NCBI GenBank assembly: GCA_024196135.1
Contig: JAMQCK010000379.1
Span: forward strand, 1-25,379
Direction: 5' to 3'
Length of the DNA: 25,379 bases
Origin: Pleurotus ostreatus/Saccharomyces cerevisiae fusant
Lineage: Eukaryota; Opisthokonta
The position numbers were made by a program, and so were the translations under genes. This document shows positions 1 to 8,633 of this stretch, piece after piece. Below the pieces are notes generated by a model. That model made no database searches. It was not told where the DNA came from and saw nothing but the letters and a program-made list of their open reading frames with translations. The stretch's first letter is position 1; each line of letters opens with the position of its first letter.

Positions 1-316
1 CGAAGTCTGAACGCCCCGAAAGGCGTTTGGAAGGTGGTCAAGTCACGCGACGACTCAGCGAGGAGCCGCTCGTCGTAGCCGACGTATAGATCTAGGATTC
101 CGCCACAGGCTCTGCCCGCGAACCAATTGGCCAGGTCATCGGTCGCTGGCGGAACGCCGGAGTGCGCGATGGTGACCGCATTTAATGGTTCGAGGCTGTG
201 TACAAGTCGGAGGCTCTTACCGTCCTTCTTAACTACACAGAACCACTTAGAGCGGTACGACGAGTTGGACGGTTCGTATACGCCGGCCTTAATCTTCTTG
301 AGAATAATCGCACAGA
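1..316 (-). mobile_element. Ty3/Gypsy pol, start of reverse transcriptase (interrupted)
   Basis: On the minus strand this stretch is open without a stop from 316 to the window edge, about 105 codons. It reads the start of a chromovirus-type reverse transcriptase. Visible motifs are AGVYEPSNSSYRSKWF, then VKKDGKSLRLVHSLEPLN, then ILDLYVGYDE with the first catalytic aspartate, then SRDLTTFQTPFGA. The YxDD box, RNase H and integrase would lie beyond the window start. The N-terminal continuation is at 25067-25379, on the other side of the inserted element. The frame is clean, so the retroelement copy was fairly intact when it was interrupted. Identification is by recognisable motifs; confidence is high. 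Confidence 0.95.
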
Positions 317-336
317 TTACGAGACCTGCTTGCAGG
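317..336 (+). repeat. Helitron 5' terminus with inverted repeat and small hairpin
   Basis: The element begins TTACGAGACCTGC. Bases 318-329 (TACGAGACCTGC) are the exact reverse complement of 25031-25042 near the other end. Bases 325-336 (CCTGCTTGCAGG) form a 5-bp stem with a 2-base loop. A terminal repeat on the left paired with a subterminal repeat on the right is the asymmetric arrangement described for Helitron2/Helentron-type elements. It is probably recognised by the element's Rep protein (inference). Confidence 0.8.
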
Positions 337-1100
337 AATCGTCTTACAACGGTGGAATTCATCACCATTCGACGTCTAAGCGGCCCATCAAAGTTATCTC
401 CGAGCGTACATTATCCGCCGTTTTTGTCGCATCACTGTCGTCCTACTGACTGGACAAAATTCAGGCGCACTTGTACCCCACGAAGATTTGCATATCTCGA
501 CTTTGAAGATCTTCGAACGTCTGGAACAGTTACAATGGCGCGTCTTGCAACACGTGCGCTCTCTGTCCAAGCGGCCACTGCACAGCCACAATGCGTGTTG
601 CGGACTTTGACCAGTGCTGCCAGATATCGTGAGGTTCGTTGGCTTCAGAAATTCGTATACAACTTAGAGACGTTAGCTACTGCCGCAATTCTGAGTATGC
701 GGATACTTCGAGGTCACAGTGCCAACTTATGGATGCTGGACACTCTCGGCAACCGGGCCGATGCTGCCGACGTGGCGGACGGTTCATCACCCTTCATAGC
801 GGGACGGCTGCGTGGTATGTCGCCCGCGTCCTCAGCGGATGCGACCTTCTCAACATTACAATTGCATAATCAGTCTTTATTGAAGCTTACCGATCTCTAC
901 TGTGTACTTCCCTTGCGTTTCCTCGGTGAAGTCCAAAATAGGCAACTTTTCCCTCGCAGCTTCGTACTGGCCACGCATCGAACGGTTGGCACGCCTGAAA
1001 CCTCGCAATAGCACAGATATCAGATTGTATTGCGTGAACAGGTCGTAAAGCAGAAGTCCAGTGAGCACAAGTAAGCATAGTATGTAGTAGATGTCGCAGC
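337..1100. other. 5' subterminal region without a supported gene
   Basis: These 764 bases lie between the 5' terminus and the stop codon of the minus-strand JmjC-like gene. The open frames here are either short or cross the element boundary at 317, so they mix host and element sequence. I see no protein motif. The stretch probably holds the 3' untranslated region of the JmjC-like gene and terminal sequence needed for transposition. Confidence 0.5.
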
Positions 1101-4100
1101 TTAGTCCAAGTCCGTCAAGTCGCTGTCAGATCCTTCCTCCGATTCCTCCTGGACGATGTCATCGACGTGCGTTGTCGTAAGATCGTCCGTAATGCTCATA
1201 ACGTCCAGCGTCGGCCCCGGATCGTCCCATCGGTCGCCTTCCAAGATGTACTCCGGCCCTGGCAACTCGGCTCTCGCGTCGCCGGGGTACTTTGTCTTGC
1301 ACGCCAGCAGGATGCGCATCGCGACTGCGTGGGCCAGACGATCAAAAGCCGTACCGCTGTCAGCCCATCGAGCGGAGCGTAGCCTGACTGTAAGGTTGTA
1401 CTCGTCGCGGCGCTCTGCGTTCTCCTTCTCGGCCTGCAAGACCTTGTCCTCGTCGGCGGTCCGCCGGTCGGTCGCGCTGGATCTCGCTGTCTTCTTCCGC
1501 TTCGCAGGGGCGGACGGGATGTCGTTCAGCTCGTCGGGCTTCGGAATGTACTCGTACGGGCGCGTTAACATCAAAGCCAGCGCGATCATGGGTTTCCGAC
1601 GAAAAGCTACTTATGTTAGCTATAGCCACGTCTGGGAGAGGTACAGGACGTACTTTGACCCGCAGCAGCCCTCATTGGCAGCGCGGCAGCCATCGTGATG
1701 AGCATTAGCTGGACGCCACAATTGTGATTGTGGTTCGTGACGCCATTCTTGTGCTGCTGCACCCTCCTCGACACCTCCATGCGGTGTAGATCATCGTAGG
1801 TAAAGAAATGCATACCTGCGGCGGCAGTGGGAACAGGAGTGAATGCGCCGTGTACTGTACCGGCGGGCTGGTAGCTTCAGCACAAGTTAGCGTGTTTGCG
1901 ATTGTAAGCGTAGCAGAGCATACACGTACTACTTCATACCCGGTCTGAGCTCGATGACGCAGCCGTCAACGGACCAGGCGTCTTCTTCTTCGCCACCGTC
2001 GCTGGCGGGCGGTTCAAGAGTGTCCGTGCTTGCGGCGCGAATGAGGTCGACGACGCGTTTAACGAGGAGTTTTTGGACGCGGAGTCTCTCAGCGCGCGTA
2101 TCGCCAGTCCTAGGCCTTGGCATCTTGCTCGCTTTGAAGATAAACCATTCCTTGAGACCAGCGCCGCGTATCTGCGCAGACGTCGCCATGCCGCTCGCGT
2201 CGATGTGCCCAAAGGTGAGGAAGCCGGCTGTATGCAAGAGGAACCACTCATGGGTTCGCAGCATGTCTGCAACGATACCGAAATGCCCGCTATATTGATT
2301 GCCGTAGGACTGGGATGAGGACTCGACCATATTGTCTGCTATGCGACTGTTCGGAAGTTCAGTAAAGCCCGTGGACTGTATAGGTCGATACTGACTTCGT
2401 GATATCGTCGCGCTGGCGGAAGCCGCACGTGAGATCCAGAATGCAGCGAATTTTGCCGGGCATCTTCAACCACGTACGGAAGTCCAATAGCGTTGCTATC
2501 ACGTACGGACGAAGAGGCTTGACCTCGCGAATCGCCGCGTCTAAGAGCTGGTGAGCATGAATGTAGGGACGCGCACTATGATCCGTATCGCACCGTGGAA
2601 CTCCCGGGGAGTTTTGAGATTGGCTCCAACGACGCCATGTACTGGGTCCGTCGACCAACGCTGCGGGTCCATGAAGGGGTCGTCTTCGAAGGAGTCGGCC
2701 GCAGAAGCCCATCTGAGAGAGTCCGGGAAGTCGTCGAAGACGAGGGGCATTCCATTCGCGGTGCAGTGCTTGATGAGTTCAATGGCGTCGCGCTCCGTAG
2801 TGAAGGTGGCGTGGACACACAGGTCAGGGCGATCCCTGGAGCTCTTGAAGGTGCGCGCGACATTCGTGACGAACGTATAATCCTATGGCAAGCATCAATA
2901 TACTACTGTTGCGATCACAGTGCGAAGACGTACCCATTGCAGCTTATTTTTGCCACTTTTGCGCCTACGCTCGTCTGGGAGGTACGGGGCACCAGTTACC
3001 AGCTCCGTAGGCCAGCGAACAGTGGGTGCGTCTGGGAAGCGAGGTACGTAGCCCGTTATGTCTCTGCCCATAGGCCCGAACCTTCTCCACTCGTTGTTGA
3101 AGCCGAGTACGGCGTTCGCTGCATCGCTAGAGTCGTGACCCGCACGATCTTGTGCGAGGGTGTTTTGGTTTTCGAGGCCGGGGCTGTCGCGCATGTCGAC
3201 TGGTGGAGGGGAAGAGGAGGATTTGCTGAAAGATGCGATGCGGAGGAGCGGAGGATGGAGAATGGGCGACAAAGCGGATTGATCAGCCAGCTCGTGACCG
3301 ACCCTCGAGTTCTCTGGGAGCGTAGAATCCACGCGCTGGAGTAGCGGACCGTTCGAAGAATGGTCAGAAGCGAGAACGGGCAGGAGAGAGGGAGCGGGCG
3401 CGTCTGGGATGGGATGGTCGGAGGAAAGGGACAGCTTCGCGTTTGCCGCGTGGTCCGATATGACCCGAGAGGCCTGATCGCCAACCTGCGCGTCGAGAGG
3501 CATGATGTCGTACGCGATGGCGGGGTCATGGATATCTTCAGCAATGAGGTAAGTATTATCGTGCGCAACTGAGTGATCCAAGAATATTACCCTCTGCCTT
3601 CGGTGTCGTGAGGGGCGCAGTTGATTCGTACGGTGGCTGCGTCAAGCTAGTGTCGAGCGTATGGCGCTCATGTAAGACAATGTCCTTAGGATCAGGCCGG
3701 TCGCCGTCTAAGTTGATATCAGCACCAGTGTTGCAGGATGCGAATCCGCTGAGAAATCTGGAGGATATAGGCTTACCGGTCACAGGGACTGGTGAATTGC
3801 CGGTTGACATGTTCACGTCGTCGCCAATTGCAGTTGTAGGCTCGGTCATGGGGGAGCCTTCCATAGAAAAGGTTTCGCAGCTACGCACTAAGGTAAATTT
3901 GGATGGTGGTGAGCTAACGAGTGAGCAGCAACGAAAGAAGAACTCGCTCACGAGGAATGTCCGCCATCTCATCCTTCACGCCGTCAGCGTCGTACATAGA
4001 TATCAGACCCGCGGGTAGGTCGGGAGCTAGCGGTGAAGGGGCCTTCAATGGTAGCGCGGGCCTTGATATTACCCTGTACGTAGGGGGAGCTTTTGCTGCG

Positions 4101-4349
4101 GCGGCGCGTTCCAGCTTGCGCCTTGGATCGTCAGCGTTTGTACATCATGTATGCGCGCCACACTGACCTCTTCTTCCTGGCCGCCCTGTCTGCCGCCTTC
4201 GGATCAGCGTGGACGACAACGGGAGCAGTTGCGGACGGGTCAGTCGCTACCCAAGTCTTTGTGATCTTGCTGGTGTACTTGCGCTTCTGAGGCACGGTAT
4301 TCGACTCGGAGGACGCGGATGATTGTCCAGGAGAAGGAGAATGACTCAT
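1101..4349 (-). CDS. JmjC-like Fe(II)/2-oxoglutarate dioxygenase-type protein, 9 exons
   Basis: Exon model, minus strand: 4349-4168, 4121-3952, 3887-3591, 3535-2934, 2882-2594, 2540-2396, 2346-1930, 1874-1654, 1606-1101. The introns are 46-64 bp. The joined coding length is 2,829 nt, giving 942 aa without an internal stop. The N-terminal ~400 residues are Ser/Pro/Asp-rich and look disordered; a basic KKRR cluster lies near residue 60. The C-terminal half looks JmjC-like. It has HIDASG with H609 and D611 (the HxD iron ligands), then GLKEWF with the lysine-tryptophan pair typical of JmjC cores, then PAGTVHGAF with H709 as the likely third ligand. The tail is charged and ends in a Glu/Asp/Ser-rich run. 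JmjC proteins demethylate histones or hydroxylate proteins; the substrate here is unknown. It is divergent from the exonuclease gene, with a 595-bp shared upstream region. The exons are certain enough to trust; the JmjC call is by motif only. Confidence 0.8.
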
Positions 4350-4944
4350 ACTGGCGGGCGTTCGGTTCGTTGTTGAGGTGTGTTATGACTTGTGGAAGCT
4401 CGCAGTTCGGTGATCTCATTGAATAGGGGGTTTGAATTTCCTTCCAAATCGGGCAGGTGAATCTACGTGCCGCTCGTGCCGCTCGTGTTGGTGCATACCA
4501 TCGTACAATATGGTGAGAGGTGAGATGGACACACCGTAAAGAAAACCATACTTGGTTCCCTATGCATCGAGGAGGCACGCGAGCGGTGAATGCGAGTACG
4601 GAGGGTGCGTGCCGGAGAGTCGTCGTTCACCCCATATATTCAAACAGCGCAGTTCGTTTCGGTCCCCGTTCTCTCTAGATTGCCGACGCAGGATCCTATC
4701 TGTGGGGCGATCAATCTGCGGAATCTCCAATCTGACCCATGTGCTCGGTGGGATACCGTGCCCAGACATCGTTCATGGCAGGCCGCCCTCCCGCTCTTTA
4801 TTCCATCGGCCGAATCAGCACGCGGGTATCCACTATTTAAGGTACGTCCTCGTCCCCCTTTTTCCCTTATCTTCGTTGCCTTCCTCTCCCCCCCATCCCT
4901 CGCCAACCGTCTTCTTATAATCCTCATCCTCGAATCTGTCCGCT
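4350..4944. promoter_or_regulatory. Divergent promoter region for the JmjC-like and exonuclease genes
   Basis: These 595 bases separate two divergent start codons (4349 minus, 4945 plus). A TATA-like TATTTAA at 4834-4840 lies about 105 bp before the exonuclease ATG and is followed by a long CT-rich run (about 4846-4935), a common fungal pre-start pattern. A 9-bp direct repeat, GTGCCGCTC, occurs twice at 4467-4484. I see no coding feature. Promoter function is inferred from position. Confidence 0.45.
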
Positions 4945-6207
4945 ATGCGATTCCCTATTTCCTACGCGCGCTCCCGGACGTTCTCCTCCGCGACGCTTCC
5001 CGCGACCGTCCGGAAGTTCTACGCCGACAGCATGACGCATGCGAATGCTCTGCTCGCCACGCATTTCCCTGCTTCCGGTCCCGGTTCGAACTTCACGGTC
5101 GTCGCGTTCGACATCGAGTACACCGGACGCAAACACAGCGATATCGATATCCAGAGGCTACCCATACCACTGCCCCGGAGCGGGAGTCATTTCCTACGGT
5201 TGCTGACCATCGCGCGCGATGGCGTGGTCATCGCCTTCGATTTATTGGCATTGGGAGGTAAGTCATACGTACTTCTCTCGCGTTGACCTCGCAACTAATG
5301 CCGGTCAGGCGTACCTCTCAGAGTCATCGAGATCTTTCGCAATCAGCACATCATCAAGATCGGCATCGAGCTGAAGGGTGAGCGACGCCGTATCCTCCCA
5401 GTGCTTCAATGTGCTCACGATTCAAAGGCGACTCAATCCTCCTTATGCGGCACTACGTCGTTCCCATCCGGAACGGGTGGGAGCTCAGCCAGCTATGGAA
5501 GTGTTTGCACCCCTCGATCGAGGCCGGCCCTCTGACTACGCACATCTCTTTGGACGATATGGCGCGAATCACGCTTGGCGTCAAGGTCGACAAAGAACAG
5601 CAGACCAGCGACTGGGCGCGCGTACCCCTCACCGACGAACAGCTCGAATGTGAGTCCGTCGATTCGATCCCGGGTATTTTATCTCATACATATTATTTAG
5701 ACGCCTTCCTCGACGCGTACATACTGTTGCCCATCTTCCGCGTGGTGCGCGAGGAGTATGCGCAGGGCGTGTGGGCCCATTTCCGCGCGAGCGCCTTCTC
5801 CTTCAACGTCGACCTGGTATCGAATGGTGCGCCGCCCTCGTCCTAGTCGTCAAGTTGTTTGCTCATCATTCCCAGGCGTGGTCGTCCCAGCAGGCCCTAC
5901 TACCGTGGGCGGCAATATCCGTGTGTGGGGCTGCGGTGAGCTCATTCCCGCCGCCGGCGACTGGCAACCGAGGCACGACGTCTTGGATCGCTACAAGGCG
6001 TCGCTCTACGTCGACTGTCGTTCAGCAGCCCCTCGTCGCTTCTTTGCGAAGGAGTTCGGGAACATCGCGGTGGCCTTGTACCGCATCGCTATGTATTGCT
6101 ACTATCGCGCGGATAGGTGGCTTTATGTGCACCGTCGTGCGCTGATCATTGCGATATCTTGCGTCCTTTTCCCTGCCGCCGCTCTCGTTGTCGTTTCGTA
6201 TACGTAG
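4945..6207 (+). CDS. DEDDy-type 3'-5' exonuclease with C-terminal hydrophobic segment, 5 exons
   Basis: Exons: 4945-5257, 5309-5377, 5428-5649, 5701-5826, 5876-6207. The introns are 49-51 bp, all in phase 1. The coding length is 1,062 nt, 353 aa. The fold is RNase D/WRN-like (DNA_pol_A_exo1 family). Motif I is AFDIEYTG with D56 and E58. Motif II is KIGIELKGDSILL with D129. Motif III is WARVPLTDEQLEYAFLDAY with Y202 and D206. All acidic residues and the tyrosine of the DEDDy class are present, so an active enzyme cleaving DNA or RNA from 3' ends is likely. The last ~20 residues (ALIIAISCVLFPAAALVVV) are strongly hydrophobic, unusual for this family, and suggest a tail-anchored membrane protein; a short basic stretch precedes them. 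The start is the first ATG of the open frame, downstream of a TATA-like box. The substrate is unknown. Confidence 0.88.
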
Positions 6208-6556
6208 TGAATACACATGTTTTGCTTTGCTCTTTCCATTCGCTATGCAATGTCAGTGACTGAGACGTCTTGGGTGAGACAGTAAGCCGCTCTTCGCCTT
6301 TGAGGACTACAGCGCCGTCGCTTCTCGCGAGGTGTGAAGAATGCTTTGCGACATGACGAAGAAGATGGACGATGTCAGGCAACTTCCAGATGATGCACGG
6401 GGCTCGCGACCTAGCGCGTTTGGTGGATATTTGCAGAAAGAGGCGAAGCGTACCTAAGATCCAAGATGCCACGAGTAGTGGCGAGCACGCAAAGAAAAGC
6501 TTTTGGACAATTTGAGAGCATCATTTGGGGCCACAACTTGGTACATATTGCTCTAT
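6208..6556. other. Convergent 3' region between the exonuclease and the next gene
   Basis: These 349 bases separate two stop codons facing each other (plus-strand gene ending 6207, minus-strand gene ending 6557). Presumably both 3' untranslated regions are here. I see no protein motif, repeat or RNA gene. Confidence 0.5.
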
Positions 6557-7793
6557 CTACGCCATAGCGCCGCCGCCGTTGCGACTGCCTTTGTCGATGT
6601 CCATCGCAGACGAGCGGATCGTTAGGTTTGCGAGGGCCTTCCGCACCTTCGCGATCGGACGGTCCTGTGTGTCCTCCACCAAGGTGCCGCGCGACACCGT
6701 AGTGCGCTTCCTGCCGGCGTGAACAGGCGCGTCAAGCTCCTTCATCGCGAGTGCCTTCGGAGTAGTCAGCATAAGGTGAGATGATGAGCGATGAATCTCA
6801 CCGTGGAAAGACAGTCGTCAATGAGCGTGATGGACCTGAGTACGAGGTCGAAGGAGGAAGTCGCCTTCGTATAGGAGCTCTCCTGCTTCACGCAGATAGA
6901 GAAGCCGACGCGAACAATGTCGCCGGGGCGGAAGCGGGAGGGCGTGACAGGTACCTGTCTGTGGATGGCGTCAGCAACCGGGATGCCGATGTCCAGAGGA
7001 AGATACAAAGAAGGAGCTCGAAGGCAGTCAAGAAGCGAGTTCATGGCGACGTACCGGAACTGTCCGCTCTCATCCTCGTATCCTTCGAGGTACTGGACTT
7101 CGTTGTCCTTCGTGTGGATGCATCCATCGGTCTGATGGTGGTTGAGATCGCCGAAAGGGTCGACGAGGTTGGAGAATAAAATCTTATCCTTGCCCTTCGC
7201 ATCTTCCCCAGTCTCGAAGTATGGGTTGGAGAGGACGAAGTTTTCGACGCAGACGCGTTCCGTAGGGAAGGAGACCGATTTCGCGACGTGGCGCTCAAGG
7301 AGTACGAAGCCGAACTTCGCGCTCTGGATCGCCTTGGCCATAGGCATAGCATCGGCGCCGTGGAGGTGGACCACCTGGCTGAATCCTTTGAACACGGCGT
7401 CGCGGTTGGGGCTGTACTTCCTAGGGTCCGTCAGTATCTAATTGACGTATAATGCGGTGAGATAGGGCTTACCTTTTGGGTTTGAAAGGGGGGAGGAGCT
7501 TGTGCGTCAGAACGCCGACGGAGTACAAGGTGACCTCTCGCTCTTCAGCCGCGTCCTCGTCATCCGTGAACAGGCGATACGTCGTGTAGGTTGCGTGCTC
7601 ATCCGGGATGATCTTCAGAACCAGACCCTAGTGGACTGTGTTAGCCACAGAAGACTGCGCGTTCGAGAGAACATACCTCGAAGTCGTCGGTGACGTAAAG
7701 GCTGCCGGGCGGCAAGTCATCAGTTTGGCCATGTTTGGTCATGAACTCCTCGATCAGCGGCTCTGTGATGTTGACCTTAGCCAACGCGCTCAT
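6557..7793 (-). CDS. Unrecognised 362-aa protein, 4 exons
   Basis: Exon model, minus strand: 7793-7677, 7627-7473, 7420-6802, 6754-6557. The introns are 47-52 bp with good branch sites. The coding length is 1,089 nt, 362 aa, with no internal stop. I do not recognise the family. Residues 1-290 look like a globular mixed alpha/beta protein (KYSPNRDAVFKGFSQ near 92-106). A segment starting near residue 254, FRPGDIVRVGFSICV, followed by more beta-like strands (SFDLVLRSITLID), loosely resembles an OB-fold barrel as in single-strand binding proteins; this is only a shape impression. The C-terminal ~65 residues are basic and low in order, with HAGRKR. It sits back to back with the 22-exon gene across an 840-bp upstream region. 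Exons are well supported; function is unknown. Confidence 0.75.
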
Positions 7794-8633
7794 CGTCGCC
7801 GACTTCCGCACTCACTGGCAATCGAAAAGTCGAAGTCTCTGAGGGCATCCATGCTCGACTGCTCGATAGCGGAGAGGAGGAGAGGGGTATCGGACGACGT
7901 GACGTCTCCGGCTTAAAAAGGAAAGAATCCCTGGCTCGCCTGCGCGTTGCCGCCCAAATCTGCTTCCGCGTCGACTGAAATTCGGACTTTGTCTTCACCG
8001 CCGGCGATCCACTCCCGTATGGACACCCTCTCTCCAGCGCAGTGCATAGTCGTCCCGGTATACGACAGAGGCAGAGGTGCACGTCCTCAATATGTGGCAA
8101 AAGATGCTGAAGGCTGACTGCGCTCGTGTACACGGGCCAAACCGTCCAAGGTACCCCTCTGGCTATCTCCTCCGCCCTCCCGGTACCTTACCGACGCGCG
8201 TAGCCATCTATCCGCATGCCTGCTATCAGTGCGGTGCGAGCACAACATTCCGTAGCGAAGCTTCTGACAGGTATGAGGGTGCGTCCATTGGTGGACCGTA
8301 CGCCTAGGCAATTCCTCCCCGATTCGGGCGCGCGCCCGACCGCACCTGGTCTCCGATATCCAGTTTTTTGCACCCTCAGTACGCGACAGACGGCGGGCCG
8401 TCCGCGTCGACCATTTGCCAGTCTGGTACGATCCCGCCGAGTATTTGTCAATGTCGCCCTGCCCCTTTGGCTGGGCATAGGGCAAAGATCCGAGGAGGCC
8501 CGAGTTATAGGGAGGCATGGGCGGTGCGACCTTTCTTCGTCCGACGCTCCGTCGCCTTTCGCTCTCAACCTCGCGTCTACGCCCGCATACTCTGTCGTCT
8601 CCCTGTGGATCGTCGCCAACAGCCCGCCCAAAA
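7794..8633. promoter_or_regulatory. Divergent upstream region with a perfect GC palindrome
   Basis: These 840 bases lie between the start codons of the 362-aa gene (7793, minus) and the 22-exon gene (8634, plus). On the minus strand a CTTTTTAAG-like box at about 7911-7918 lies roughly 120 bp before ATG 7793 and could serve as its TATA element. A 16-bp palindrome is at 8324-8339. Open frames here on both strands lack motifs or splice support, so I call no gene. Confidence 0.4.
8324..8339. repeat. 16-bp perfect palindrome
   Basis: TCGGGCGCGCGCCCGA reads the same on both strands. It lies about 295 bp before the start of the plus-strand gene and 530 bp before the minus-strand gene. It could be a binding site for a dimeric regulator or a replication/unwinding feature; no function is shown. 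Confidence 0.6.

Noticed and set aside
127..1011. 294-codon plus-strand open frame at the left edge
   Set aside because: It runs across the Gypsy/Helitron junction at 317 and is antisense to the clear reverse-transcriptase frame. It has no motif of its own.
2595..3344. 249-codon plus-strand open frame
   Set aside because: It is antisense to exons 4 and 5 of the JmjC-like gene, whose splicing and frame are well supported, and it has no recognisable domain.
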